DNA from: Brachycybe producta
Lineage: Eukaryota; Arthropoda; Diplopoda; Playtdesmida; Andrognathidae
Length of the DNA stretch: 64,000 nucleotides
Direction: 5' to 3'
Assembly (NCBI GenBank): GCA_036925085.1
Contig: JAUPFP010000017.1
Span: 3,216,058 to 3,280,057, forward strand
Shown one piece after another: positions 31,801-43,954 of the stretch. Under the pieces are notes generated by a model. That model had not been told where the DNA came from. It saw only the letters and a list, made by a program, of their open reading frames with translations, and ran no database searches. The position numbers and the translations under genes are program-made. How positions within the stretch are numbered: position 1 is the stretch's first letter; each line of letters opens with the position of its first letter.

Positions 31801-32610
31801 TTATGGAAACAAAACAAAACAATTGAGTTTGATCAATGATCACTGAGTATTATACATACTATAGTACAGGCATGTGTAATTTCATTAAGAGCATGGGCTG
31901 GATAGCGAATTTTAAATATATCCGTGCCGGGCCTTTCAGAAAAAAACGTGAGGCCCGGGGCAAGTAATATTTTCGAGGCCCCTCAAATGGGGTCAATTTT
32001 TTTATAGCAGATTCCTCAATTTCTTTCTTATGCCTCTTGCTTGCGCCACTTTCAAAATGTCTCTTCATCTTAAATATCCTAACTATTATAGTTTATCAAA
32101 ATTCTGGTTTATACAAAATTAATTCGGTTTCAAAGAGGTGGTGCCATTATATAAGTTTGTGCGTTGGCATACCATATAAACATGCGCATCTACTTTTCCC
32201 AGAACACAATAGAAATTATTGAACACGTGCCGTCGTGCAGTATATTGTTGAATTACTATGTTTTTCTAACATATTGAGTTATAAGCTGAGGCCCCTAAAA
32301 TTGTGAGGCCCAGTGCAGCCATCCCTCTTGCCCCCCCCCTCTCATTGGCGCTCTATCCATGGACCATACCATTTGATGCTTACTTTAATGAATATAATTT
32401 TTGAAAGTTCGCTTTATGAACAAAAAGGTCAAAGTTCTCGGAAATAACTGAATTAAGTTTCAACATACAAAGTGTTTCTAGCTGGGGCGGCTAGCTGGCA
32501 AACCAGATTCAGTGAAATTTAGAAAGTCCTCACGGGCAGGATAAAATCAGGGCCGGGTCATACTTTGCACATGTATGCTATAATAATACGCAAATGGGTA
32601 TGTTACATAC
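31801..32610. other. Intron 4, no gene
   Basis: It contains fragments with GAGGCCC..GGGGCAAG (31950-31985) and GTGAGGCCCAGTGCAGCC (32303) in opposite sense, probably pieces of one decayed transposon. Nothing else is recognised. Confidence 0.4.
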
Positions 32611-32730
32611 TTCCATTGAAAATAAGTAAGGCCTCTCGATTTGATAGTAAACACTGTTTGCTTGGAGTTTGTGGCTTGTACGGTCTACACAACGTGAGGG
32701 ATACGGTGGTGGTAAACGTGTAATTTCCCT
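32611..32730 (-). CDS. DEG/ENaC channel, exon 4: LPPPY segment
   Basis: Acceptor TTCTTTTTAG, donor GAA|GTATGT, 120 nt, phase 0 in and out, 40 codons. It begins REITRLPPPYPSRCVDRT, the family signature R-L-P-P-P-Y-x-x-x-C of the palm domain, followed by HKLQANSVYYQIERPYLFSME leading to the A-C-x-x-x-C block of exon 5. The reading frame is intact. Confidence 0.94.
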
Positions 32731-33289
32731 CTAAAAAGAAATGCAATAATAGACAATCCAGACAACGATTTAAATATTGGAAGTACAAAACTTTTCTTGA
32801 AGCAATTTTAATAAATAAAAACGTAAAAGAAGCCATTGGCAGAGAGAAAATAATCAACGAGCAGCATAAAAAATAAATTGTCCAACCAGAAAATATAAAC
32901 TACAATGTGCCCCAATGCAACTGATGAAATGCATTGTCATAAAAAGTATATTCTTTAGGCACATAATTCTTTTCTAATGAAACTTATTAAAGCAGTCTGA
33001 AAATCACAGTCTGTTTACTTTTAAACATTTTAGATGGGATTTTTATAGCAAGTTCACATACTAGTCCAGTTGTGAAAAAACCTGGATATTTCTTAATGTC
33101 GCTTCTGAAAACATTTACTGGTACTTTTACTTTATTAGTAAGGTGGATATATATATATTTATTTTGTTTCCACCCCCCACATGGTGCGCTTGTGTTTATT
33201 ATGTCCTATGGGTGGTTTCTTCTCCCCACCAGCAGTTTTAAAAAAAATTATATTTTTCAGGCAAACATTTTTTCAGAAGAAACAATATA

Positions 33290-34590
33290 TGATGGCCTGG
33301 TTTTGTACCCATCACGAAAATAGTGGGTGCAGACAAATTCCCAGTAGTGACTCTCCATTTGCTTGGTTAGCAAATGGTGGAGCCGCCATGTTGTGTCCAG
33401 TCCAGGCCACTTCTTGACAAGGTGAGAGATGTTTTAGTTTAGAGGTGTTTCTCCGGTGCGTCACGGCAGAGAGATGTTACCCTATTTGAGTATATAAGGC
33501 TATACTCAGGTAGTCTTTTGGCAGTGTGTGGACCCTGTGTCATCTTCAAGATTATCTTTTATTTTGTGCTTTTGTTTGTGGTTTACCAAGTTGACAGGCA
33601 TTTAGAAATCGGGAACAACTTCAATTGGTTTCGCCCTTTTTATGATGACCGGCAACTTGTAATTGGTTTGTTGTGTGGTTCAACGTTGAAAAGGGCGGTG
33701 CATGTGACGTCAGACTACATAACCAACCAATTAGAAGTTGCGATCGTCATAACAAGGGCGGAGCCAAATGAAGTTCTTTCCGATTTCTAAATGCCTGTGC
33801 CAAGTTGGCCCTTTGGCCATCTTAACAACCTCTGTTTTATCGAATAACTTCTGGTTACAGATGGCCAAGACCTGGCCAGCTGTAGTTTGTAAATACAGCA
33901 TTTATTCTTTGAGTAAGTCATTTGAATAAATATACTTTTATTTAAACTGCAACTCTTTGTATTGGGTCTACACTTGGGAGTATTCTGGTTGGTGAGCGCA
34001 AAATTTCCCTTACACTATACAACACCCCTGTGACAGTGGACCAGTTCGACCAGTCACAAACGATCCCGTGGGGGCACCGATATTTTGCCGCATCATTCTA
34101 CCGCCTTTTGACGGTAGAATTCGGCATGAAACTCCGTACATCCGTCTTGTTGGCGGCTTGTTCACCATTGGACATCCCGTGATAGAGAAAATTCAAAGTG
34201 TTTTAGAAACTAGAGCAGTTGGCGGTAATGTTTTTTTTTCATGATATTGTTTAATTTAAACTGAAATTTTTATGACAGTTTAAAAAAGACAAAACGAGAT
34301 GTCAATGGAGAAACCCCAAAACGGCTGGGTAATTTTCAACTACTATAAAATGTTTATTTGCCATGAAAAAACTTACCACAATCTTTTACTATTCTAGACT
34401 TCTAGTTTGAAAACAATTCGATTTTTTTCATAATGTTGTTTCTGAAAAACGTTCGCTTGATGTGTTTGAGCCCAAATTTTACAAAAACGTCTATGAATAT
34501 GGAGCATAGCATTAGCCATTACAGTGGCGCCATCTTGGGAACAAAAACAAAATGGATATTTATAAAGCCACCATAAGTAAATGCCTTGTA
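33290..34590 (+). repeat. Family C-like LTR relic with exon-like module and downstream repeat, copy 2
   Basis: TGATGGCCTGGTTTTGTACCC starts an LTR-like segment (GCAGACAAATTCCCAG, GCCGCCATGTTGTGTCCAG, TATATAAGGC at about 33495). It ends near GACCAGTCACA (34058). A MITE (33594-33799) is inserted in it. GACGGTAGAATTCGGCATGAAACTCCG...GGCG|GTAATG follows (34114-34221), then GCCATGAAAAAACTTACC...TTACAGTGGCGCCAT. No TSD is found. Confidence 0.5.
33594..33799. mobile_element. MITE with CAGGCATTTAG ends, 8-bp TSD CCAAGTTG, copy 1
   Basis: The inverted ends ACAGGCATTTAGAAATCGG and CCGATTTCTAAATGCCTGT extend into long inverted arms carrying GGCTCCGCCC, CAACTTCTAATTGG and TGACGTCA-like motifs. CCAAGTTG is repeated at 33586-33593 and 33800-33807. 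A second copy is at 55868-56070. Confidence 0.75.
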
Positions 34591-34929
34591 GTCAACCTTT
34601 TTTTCTGGCTAATTGTGTATAGGCAATTGCAAAAGAATGTAGTAAGTTATCCATGTTGCTTGTGCACCCTGGACCAGAGGATAATACAGGAATCACACAA
34701 CGCCCCGCCCACCAAGAGGGTATAAGCCTTTGGACAATACAGTGAAACTTTAAGTACTTTGTACATTTCTATGTATGTTTATTGTATGTTTTTTAAAGAA
34801 AGCTGAGCTGTATTCCCCTTTCCCTTCCCTTAAAAAATTTAGAAATAAACGTTAAGGTGCCATTAGCCTGTCAATCCTTACAGTGTGGCCAGGCTATGTA
34901 CGTTTTGGATAAATAAACATTTGACCTAT

Positions 34930-35262
34930 GGACACAATAGCCGTTAGGCCATTTGCCCTAAAACCACTTTTTTGTTCCCTTTTTTCATAGTTTGGGTGGA
35001 GTATGTTTAATAGCTTCTGCATGCTGCAGACGCGCAAAAAATGCCAGTGATGTAAATTTACACTATTGATTAGGGTAAATTTCCTTGCAGGGCAAGTGGT
35101 TTAAGGGCAAATGTCCCTTTAAGGCAAATGGTTTTGGGGCAAATGTCCCTTTAGGGCAAATGGTTTTAGGGGAAATGATTTCAGGGCAAGTGTCTATAGG
35201 GCAAATGTCCCTTTAGGGCAAAAGCCCATTGGGCAAAGTATATTTTGGGCAAATGTTTCACA
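34930..35262 (+). repeat. GGGCAAATG repeat block, inverted partner of 39905-40165
   Basis: A unique part (CCACTTTTTTGTTCCC...GGTGGAGTATGTTTAATAG..GTAAATTTACACTA.TGATTAGGG) is followed by five or more copies of GGGCAAATGTCCCTTTAGGGCAAATGG. The same parts occur in reverse orientation at 39905-40165. It lies in intron 3. Confidence 0.8.
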
Positions 35263-35274
35263 CCCGTTTTTTGT

Positions 35275-35343
35275 GTTTAGTCAAATTAAACTACAGGCTC
35301 CACTCTCTGTTCATGCCGTTTCGTCAATTCCTTTAAGTTTCAG
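35275..35343 (-). pseudogene. 18S rRNA fragment
   Basis: On the minus strand, CTGAAACTTAAAGGAATTGACG is followed by GGCA..(A)CA...AGTGGAGCCTG then TTTAATTTGACT.AACA, in the order of the universally conserved eukaryotic small-subunit rRNA segment around the 'AAACTTAAAGGAATTGACGG' site. About 69 bp match with scattered substitutions and a 1-base indel. The TTTAATTTGACT form is eukaryotic nuclear, not bacterial. It is too short to function. It lies between the GGGCAAATG repeat and channel exon 3. Confidence 0.85.
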
Positions 35344-35530
35344 TTTTTTCTAAACTGGGTTCGCCCCGCAATATAAATTTAAAAATGTTATATTGTTTTA
35401 AAGTAATAATTGTCAATGAGGCCACTTGGTAACGTGGATATATTCCACAACCAAGTTTAAACATTGATGGATAATTATGTTTATATAAATTTAATTTTAA
35501 TATTCTGAAACACACTAAAGCTGATTTTAC

Positions 35531-35694
35531 CTGACGTATCGCAACACTAACTTCATCTCCAGAATACACTTTTATATTATTTGAGTCATCAAGAATAGGT
35601 GGAGTTCCCACAGCATGTACCACAACTATAACTGAAGCATCATTTATGTAAGGAAATCGGTCATGGTTATCCCAAGAAAGTGTAAACTCGGCAC
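35531..35694 (-). CDS. DEG/ENaC channel, exon 3: palm/beta-ball segment
   Basis: Acceptor TATTTATAG, donor CGTCAG|GTAAAA, 164 nt, phase 1 in and 0 out, 54 full codons. It reads AEFTLSWDNHDRFPYINDAS, then VIVVVHAVGTPPILDD, then IKVYSGDEVSVAIRQ. This matches the family's G-L-x-L-x-L-x-x....Y......G..V.VH.....P......I.V..G....I stretch between the G-x-C-x-x-F-N and LPPPY motifs. The frame is intact. Confidence 0.92.
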
Positions 35695-35699
35695 CTATA

Positions 35700-38300
35700 A
35701 ATATTATATAACAAATTATTTACATTCATAAAACGATGTAATACAATATGCACTAAGAATATGCACTAAATAATTGCACTAAGAACTACTATAGTTCAAA
35801 AAGTGTTTGAAAACGTCAAGCATTTTGTGTTAGCACAACGAGTGACACAATTAGTAAATTGACTACTATAAGAGCAATAGATAATTGCAAGAATCAAATT
35901 AATGCTTGCTGAAAATGCAATTGACTCATAAATGGAAACTTCTATTCTGAAAGTGCTGGGAGACTGCTTTTGTTAGCGACTCGCAGTCACTGCAATATAC
36001 TTTTATCAATGCAACCGGAGGCGGGCTGGCCAAAGGGCAGCTCGGGGAAATGCCAGAAGGGCTGGTTTCAATTGGGTCGGTTTTTCTTTTTTCAAAAAAA
36101 TATTGCCAATCCAGTATAAAATGCCAGGGCCAAATTATTTTTCCCAGCACGCCTCTGAATGCAACACATTTATATTGTCTTCATTTGACCATAATGATGT
36201 TGAACAGTTCAAAACACAGGGTGAGCAGGTAAGCTGCCCACATAGAACAAAAGCAGATAATGGCTACACCAACAGTGCCGTCTTAAGAATTACTGAAACC
36301 CTGGACTAATTGAAAAATGGGGCCCACAGGCCCACCCACAAATGTCCTATTTAAACATCGATACAGCATGTTCAGTAACTTCAACTGACTTTAATAAATC
36401 CAACCGATAATTTCATCAAAGTATAGAAGAGTTACAACTGTGGCGTTGCTTAGCCACTGGACCATTGAATGAGTTATTTCATATTCCAATATCAGAGAAT
36501 GGACCCTGAATCAATCGAGATGCAGAACTTTATACCTAAGGCCTGTGTCCACCTACATTGGGGTCCTAGATGGTAACAAAAGGGGCGGAATTGCGTCACT
36601 TGGGGTATGAGGAACTCCAATTCTATGGTAATAAGGGTAGGTCGAAATACAGGTTGTTACAATTTCTTTCAAATGAGTTTCAGCACATGCAAATTGGCGA
36701 TTAGTACCTTTACTAGACTTCTGAAAAATAAAATATTGTGCAACAATAACAACAATTATTTGTTAGATGTCAAAATGGGCATCCTAAAAAGCAACTAACA
36801 TTAACAGGTATAAATGGAAAAACAAGCAGAATAAATAAGATAGTTTTGATAAAAGATATACATGTATATTTAAAACATAAAGAAGACAATAACTAATAAA
36901 CATCCTGATTGGTAAAACTGAAACGATGATATGATTATGAAAAGATGATAAAGTGCTCTTTCCTTCCCACTGTTAAGACGTTTATTTTGAGCTATCAACC
37001 ATTGTTCTATCTTTAGTAGTTTTAGAGTTAGCATTTTTTACATTTGCATCACTTTCTGCAAAACAGTGAAACTTCGAAGAACCAATTCTCCAAAAAATTA
37101 TGGCCTGATTTAAAAACAAAAAAAGTTAGAGTATTTTTTATGTTCTAGTTGTGTTGTGATTTTTTATTTTAATATCTGAGATGACTGAGCAACACCTTTG
37201 GGTGAATTACTGTGGAATAGCTCTATAGACTTTATTGAAGAATATAACATACACAGTTAGCAGAAGAACAGGTTTATTAGAGTATTATAATAATTGAGAA
37301 ATAAGTAACAAAACTTTGGAGACACCTAGCACAAAAATAGAAATTAAATTACCTATTCAGATTCTGTGGGAAACAATTTCTTTGTGAAATATTCAATAAA
37401 CTATTATACAAGGTCTGGCAGAATTATCACCCTGTTTTGAACGGTACATGTATATAAAAATTCATCATAGATACTATTAAATAATGTATTTTACCATCAG
37501 AAAAAAATGTTTATCATTTGTTTATTCTCCACTTGACATAAAAACGTTGTAAATGTCACCAGCCAAGTAAAATCTAGGACAATTAGCATCCTAAACTTAA
37601 TTTATTGGGATACCGTGACGGAGGTAAAAAACCGGAACTATCCCGGGGAAAAAAGTGACAAATGGGATCCCCAACCATAGGCAAGCGTGATGAATGGGTT
37701 CCAGCATATGCAGAGCTGCAGCAAAAGCTAGCCCGAAAACGAAAACAAATAGTTTTAAGCCTTTAAGATATGCCATCCATGTAAGACGTCTATCAAAAAT
37801 CAATCCAACTGAAAGCACACATGTTTATGCACCGGGACAGGGTCAGGACCCAGTCTTAAAACCGGGTCCATAAAAAACTGGCGAAACCTACATTATTTTC
37901 TGTTATTTTAAGAGTTTGTAATAAAACTATTTTAGATCATTTTCGATTTTGGATATTTTTTAGGTTTTCAGTTTTTTTCGATTTTTTTATAGCCCTAGTT
38001 AACATGTAATGTGTAATGAATAATGATTCATCAATGACAAATCAGACGTAAGCTCCTATGATTTATGAATAATAATAAATTGAGTATGGTAGTGAAACTC
38101 CTTTAAGTTGTTTTCGACCAGAATTCAAAATTTAACACAGAAACACTTGTGTAAATTTTAAATATTTCCAAAAAACTGGGAAGAAATTTAATTTGGAAAA
38201 CAAATTCCCACTAAAAATATTTACTAATTGTAGCCGTCTTTAACTGGAGTTGTACATATATTCTCAAATGCATTTTTTCTATTTTGTAAATGCAATTTGA
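35700..38300. other. Intron 2, no gene seen
   Basis: AT-rich intronic DNA. 36000-36140 (GGCGGGCTGGCC...CCAGGGCCAAATTATTTTTCCCAGCACGCC) resembles a decayed transposon. Short ORFs under 100 codons show no motif. Confidence 0.4.
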
Positions 38301-38307
38301 AATTTAC

Positions 38308-38405
38308 CTGTTAATGCTGCTGCTCTAAGTGATTTCTGTAAATCTATCTCTGCATTGAACAAAACACATTCTCCATAAAGAAAATCCCGTTGCTGAAATA
38401 AAATT
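38308..38405 (-). CDS. DEG/ENaC channel, exon 2: G-x-C-x-x-F-N motif
   Basis: Acceptor CAATTTTTTTAG, donor ACAG|GTAAAT, 98 nt, phase 2 in and 1 out. After completing an Arg codon it reads ILFQQRDFLYGECVLFNAE then IDLQKSLRAAALT. GECVLFN is the family motif G-x-C-x-x-F-N of the extracellular domain. A nearer acceptor (TTTATTTCAG, 13 nt downstream) leaves a frame that does not join exon 1, so the upstream AG is chosen. Confidence 0.9.
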
Positions 38406-38409
38406 CTAA

Positions 38410-39900
38410 AAAAATTGGTGTAAATTAGCATGAATTAAATACTTGTACAGTAGAAACCATTTAAGACACTTTAAAAGCGCCACGGACGTCAATGGGGCGA
38501 TATATACGCGCTGTAAGTGCGATATATACGCGCTGATAACATCTCTGGCAGATATATATATTTTTCCATTGGGTAGCCCCGCCAAAAAAAAAAAAAAGAT
38601 ACCGATCCAACGGAAAAAAGTTTGCAAGACGTGTACATGGTTCGGGTATTTTCGTCTCTTGTGGTCGTTTTATTGAAATTTCAAATAGTTATTACAATAA
38701 GAAACCATGCAAAAAAGAAAGAATACCAGATAGGACTTACCTCACGTCGTCCTGCTCCTTTCTACGCCAATTTTTATCTCCTCCTTCACGTTTGCTTTTT
38801 ACAGGCAAAATAAACTTATTTTTGCATCCAAAGCTAGTGGTTGTCGTCCTTTTTTTCTTCTCATATGATTAGAAAAATGGCGGTTAGCCTAATTTTTCTT
38901 TACACCAGAAGAGGAACTGGTGGACAGGGGCGTAGCTAGGAAACCGCAAGAACCGCAACTGCGGGGGGGGGGGGGGGGCTGGGGCAAGGCAAGCGGAGGT
39001 CGCATCCCTGGATTTCTCGTGAAATTCTTGGACTTGTGTGAGCTAAAAAGAAGGCTTAAGCCATAATTAAGTCATAATTATGACTTAACCAGGATCTCTC
39101 CATGCCCTGCCAACTCTGCTAACTTTCGTAACATTAAGGGGTCCTTAAAATCCTCCATTCGCAAGGCCAGGTCAAATTTTATTAACTCCATAGCATGTTC
39201 TCACTCTGATAATCCCCGTATCTCCCCTCGTTGAGGGCCAGCTTTTCAGAAGTGATTCTGTTTTGTATTATTGCTTATCATTGAGTGATTTTTAGCTCAC
39301 TTCTAATCACGTATTGTATTATATTTTTTATTACTGTTATATCTATTAATTATTTATTGAAATAGTATTTATCTATTAATTATTTATTTAGTATTTATTG
39401 TATTGTTAATGCCCACCACAATGATTTTCAGTATGTTTCTTTTGAGCATTGTATTATAGTCACTATTGTTCATCTTGTGTTATATTTACTAATTACTTAT
39501 TTTTTTGTATTGTATTCAATTGCATGTTCCTTCTTATGTATTGTTTCCCCCTCGTTGGCATCATGGGCACTTGCGCCTTTTGCCACCATACCAATAATGT
39601 GTAATGTACTAATGTACATGTTCTGTAACACAAGCACACTTGTAGATACAAGTGAAAATCCACTCTAGTAGATTGATTCTGTAAGACAAACTTATTAACT
39701 TGTAAGTTGTGTTACAGAAACCTCAACAAGTGTTAACATAAATCTACAAGCCTCAGACTCTGGGTAAGTAGTTTTACAAGTGCTTCTGCTATGCAAAATA
39801 CATTTTGTTTTAGTGTTAGTTCATGTTCATAAGACTTTCTCATGTATATGGTATAACTTTATGAAATATGGATGTTGGTTTATGATGAAGACAATGCTGT
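38410..39900. other. Intron 1 (3' part), no gene seen
   Basis: Holds CAGGGGCGTAGCTAGG plus a G-run (38925-38977), similar to DNA-transposon termini of the GGCGTAGCCAGG type, and AT-rich DNA. CGATATATACGCGCTG is repeated at 38498 and 38520. Confidence 0.35.
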
Positions 39901-39904
39901 AGGC

Positions 39905-40165
39905 ATAAGACAGGTGTGGGACATTTGCCCTTGAAACCCGTCCTAAAGGGGCATTTGCCCTATAGACCCTTGCCCTAATCAGTAGTGTAAATTTACGTCA
40001 TTTGGCAGTTTTTGTATGCCTGCAGTGCATAGAACCTATTTAAACATACTCCACCGAAAGACACTAAACCATATGAAAAGAGAACAAAAAAGTGGTTTTA
40101 AGGCAAATGTCCCTTTAGGGCAAATTGTTTTATAAGTGTCCATAGGGCAAGTGTTTTTAGTACAA
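39905..40165 (-). repeat. Inverted partner of 34930-35262
   Basis: The reverse complement carries CAATTTGCCCTAAAGGGACATTTGCC, AAAACCACTTTTTTGTTC, GGTGGAGTATGTTTAAATAG and GTAAATTTACACTACTGATTAGGGCAAG in the same order as 34930-35262. The two copies flank channel exons 2 and 3. Confidence 0.8.
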
Positions 40166-40482
40166 ATGTTTATATCTCGTGTAAGACAGCCATACAGGTA
40201 AATTCCACAAAATGATTTTATAGAAATAGAAATTTTTGAATTTAAAGAGAAATTCCGGTTAAGTACTTTATATTTTGAAAATGTTTTGGCCAAAATTGAT
40301 GTAACTTTTCAAAATAATTCTTATAGAATTCACAGTTTGAAAACTGAACAAAACACTGCTGATTGGGCTACACTTTCTTGAACAAAAACCACCATATAAT
40401 TAAATTTTAAATTAAAACATATTTTCTCATCTTAACTGATTGAATTTTATTTAACTTTTCTATATTAAAAGCCTGCTCCTAG

Positions 40483-41520
40483 GGAGAAGAGAACTCAGTT
40501 GATTACTTCAATAAGTACAGTGGTCGCCACCCAGCCGACTCAATCCAAAAATTCGATGGATTGACAGGTTTCTGTCCCTTCCTGGAAGAATTCAAGGAAG
40601 TGGCCCACCCGTACGACTGGACAGACCATCACAAGGAGTATCTCAATGGGTGCCTCACCGGGGCTGCCTGTATGTGGTTAAGCAAACCGAGGAACAAATA
40701 TCGAGGCATTCCTTGGACCGAGCTGAGAGTGCAGATGGTGAACACGTTTGGGAAACCTAGTGAACTAGCCATCTTAGAGAAGCAGTATACCGAGATGCTC
40801 CAAACAGAAGGTGAAAGCACACAGGCATTCATTTGGAAGTTTATGTCACTCGGCAACCGAGTTTACCCGCATCTGAATGACCAGCTGCGTATAAGTCAGT
40901 TGCACCATGCTCTACATCCAACCATTCCAGAGTGCTGTCCATCACGCACCAACCACATCATTCAAGGACTTTGCAAACGATATCATCAACATGGAGGTGG
41001 TCTTGCATTCCTTGAATAAATGGCCGATGAGACCTAAAACAGCAGCAGATCCACATGCTGATAAAGGAGCATCCAAGATCGACAAAGAACAGGCAACAAC
41101 CGCCAACTCTAAGGACAACACCCATTGTTCTAAGCATCGAACACCAAACAAGACACCACACACACATTCAACAAGAGCAACTTGACGTGTTATAATTGTG
41201 GGAAGTTAGGGCGTTTCCTCCGGTAGTGTCAGCAGCCAAGGAAGAAGGTCCCTATCAAGCAGTTTGGAGAACTGATCACTGGATACTGCACAAAGGAGGA
41301 AGTACCTGAGGACAGAACTGAGTTTGTACTCATCCGTCTAGGAAGACAGATTCATCAGATCCCCCTAGCAGCAGCACCTCCTCCTGAAAAACCCGACACT
41401 GACAGTTCCGAAGATTCTGAGATGGTACCGATTCAGGTGATTAACCAAGCTCCCATATGCACGTGTACCTCGGGCGATCTGATCACTTGGCAGGACACAC
41501 TTGACGTCCTTTAGACATCT
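40483..41520 (+). pseudogene. Gag of B2 with zinc-knuckle relic
   Basis: Frame 1 from about 40483 (VDYFNKYSGRHPADSIQKF, FLEEFKEVAHPYDW, CMWLSKPRNKYRG, FGKPSELAILEKQYTEM, ESTQAFIWKFMSL) continues to 40920. A frameshift to 40907-41185 follows. Then CYNCGKLGRFLR-stop-C (about 41190) is a C-x2-C-x4-H-x4-C knuckle with Arg for His and a stop before the last Cys. Similar blocks are in A1 and A2. Confidence 0.75.
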
Positions 41521-41560
41521 GTGGAAGTGAAAGGGTGCTGCGAAAACAACGGTAGGTGTC

Positions 41561-42136
41561 ATGGCTCCCGGCAACCAACCACCGAAGAAGGGCCACCGAT
41601 GCTGCCGAAAACTTATGAAGACAGTGTACCACCAGCTGGTAGACAGCTGTTTGCCTCAGGAAGTCGGCAATTATGATGCTAGCAACAAGAACCCACACAT
41701 CGCCGTCACGATTCATGGAAAGGTTATACGAATGCTCGCGAACACTGGAGCTATGGGCAGCGTCATCACAGTTGCGCTTGCACAGGAACACAAGTTCGAG
41801 ATTGAACCTGTGCTCATCCCACCTGACGTTCCGGGTGTGGGAGGCCTAAAGATCACCGTGGTGGGACGACTCGCCGTTATAGTCCAGCTAGGCACCCACA
41901 CTGTGCGAGGGCATCTGCTGGTGATTGCCGGCCAGCCCAAGGCTATTTTAGGCCGAGATCTGGGCCGAGCTCTGCACCTCGCTTTGTCCATGGCAACCAA
42001 TAAAGTATACTTAGAGGATGACCTCTTCGAGTCCACGCTCCGACACAAATGTATCGGAGCACACATCGGTTGGGCTCTAGGAGAGACTTCGTCAGAGGCT
42101 CCTGATACATCTACCAGTGCCTCTGGGGAAATCTAA
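41561..42136 (+). pseudogene. Protease of B2 (open frame, active-site Asp lost)
   Basis: 191 codons are open from ATG. PHIAVTIHGKVIRMLANTGA is the flap and active-site region. The catalytic D-T-G-A is N-T-G-A here (compare A1 VDTGA), so it should be inactive. GHLLVIAGQPKAILGRDLG is the usual I-L-G-x-D strand near the C terminus. The frame then runs into an acidic Ser/Thr tail and stops at 42136. Confidence 0.8.
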
Positions 42137-43954
42137 GACCTCTGCTCCGGAAGTGATGACAATCTGCACTTGGCCACTAAAGCTAACAAGAACCTGAATG
42201 TGACTAAGTAAACAATAATCCATTAGTGTTTAATCTATGGCCATAGACATAAACACTACAAATCACTGAATAAAAACAACAAAAAAATGACAGGAATTTG
42301 AGAGGAACAACTGAGGACAGTTGTCAAGAGGTGGGGGAAAGGATAAAAGGAACCCCCAACAAATACATAACCCACAACATCAACAACTCCTCTAAAACAC
42401 TCTCAAATATCACCTAACCTGAACAAAACCTACAAAAACTACACATCTTTAATTTTTTCAACATGGCCACCAATATTTGCATATTGGCAACCCCTGCAAT
42501 AACTTCACCAGGACCACATGACTTCAAAATAACTGTCAACAACGTGGTGCACCTGAGACAACATCATAACCGAGTTAAGGACATCCAAAAATAAAAATGA
42601 AGTACCATAAAAGGAGAGCATTACATCTGGGGGCCAGATCAATGCACACCTCATGGACATAAAAAAAACACAAAAGAATAAAAACTGAAAATATTTTATT
42701 TGAGGAATGAAACCCCATCAGTTAAATCATAAAAAATTCGGAACCTGTCACCCTCAAATAACAAAATTTTTGGGAAATCAACCCCCCAAATCACAACAAA
42801 CAGTGAGGTACATTAGTGTACTTGCTGACAAGTCTATATTTTCTTTTGGAAAAGACATTAAAGAGAGGCAGAGAATTAATGGCCAACTTCACACTTCGGG
42901 ACAAGCGGGACAACAACAAAGTAAGAACCTTCTCTTGAACTATGTCAGGTAGAGGATCCTGGAGAGGAAGTAGAAGAATGTCTTCTACCTCCTCCAGTGA
43001 AGACGACATCGAGAGTGGAACGACGGGGACTACCAAACCACTCTCACTAGTGCCTGCTACCTGCAAGCCACGAGTGGCGGGAACCGCCAGTGACCAGACT
43101 ATGAGGAGAGTCACCCGACACTTCATCAAGGCGCCGCACTTACTCTGAGCCAGAGAACTTCAACCGGCACAGAGAGAAGCGCCTTCGACCTAACTTTAAA
43201 TGCCCAGCTAATGTCGGACGGGAAGAGAAGCTTGATGCTCCTAGTAGCATCGTTCTTTTTGGCATCACGACATCAACACAATGGCATGGGGTGTCAACCA
43301 GGAGTTCAGGGATAGTATTGCCCCTGGACAACGACTTCCTGGTGGAGCCTCAGCAAGAGGAAAGCACAGGGGTGGTGGATCAGTACCCACCCCCTCGAAG
43401 CACTGCAGCTTCAACTCCAACAAGAGGGTGCTGCACAACAGGCCAAGAATGAAGGTCCGTACGGAGAAAAGCCTTGCACACCTCCATGCGGTTTGCTCCT
43501 GCCTTGCTGAGTTGGGCCTTAACTACACGGGGCAACTCCCAAAAAGCAAAACAACCCGCACCACCATTTATCTCGAGACTCCACCACCTTCAAGTTCTCC
43601 ACCTGCATCATCATCCATGCTGTCTACACCTTTCTCACTTTCTGTCATGCCACCAGAACCATTCTTGTACTGGAAATTGATGTCGATGCCAGTTGTGCCG
43701 CTCAACTCTCCAGCGCTCTCCACACTATCAATAACGCCACAGCCTCCTCCACATATGCCACTTTCAACACCACCAGCAGCACAATGCGCCACACCGCCAC
43801 ACCAGGAGGTCGCCACGAATGCTACAAAACTGCCATCTGACACCAAAGCTTCCACTGGGGCCTGCCCCCAAAGAGCCTCAGCAGATCCGTAAGGACCACC
43901 ACTCTCACCATAGCTCTCTCTATCACTCGTAGCCACATCGCTCTCTGCCTCGTA
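42137..43954 (+). other. B2 spacer and N-terminal part of ORF3 region
   Basis: 42300-42330 matches B1 (CAACTGAGGACAGTTGTCAAGAGGTGGGGGAAAGG). Several ORFs follow: 42942-43148 (Ser/Arg-rich) and 43281-43892 (203 codons, Pro/Ser/Thr-rich). Composition resembles the Pro/Thr-rich first third of ORF3 in A1 and B1, so it is probably its decayed N terminus. Confidence 0.45.

Noticed and set aside
34930..35262. CRISPR-like array of GGGCAAATG repeats
   Set aside because: Units are directly adjacent with no unique spacers, and an inverted copy exists nearby; it is an ordinary eukaryotic repeat.
38308..38392. Shorter exon 2 starting after TTTATTTCAG, which would require an extra exon between exons 1 and 2
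   Set aside because: The acceptor 13 nt upstream (TTTTTTTAG) joins exon 1 in frame directly and keeps the coding intact.
43568..43936. 122-codon minus ORF rich in Gly
   Set aside because: Antisense of the Pro/Ser-rich plus-strand frame of B2.
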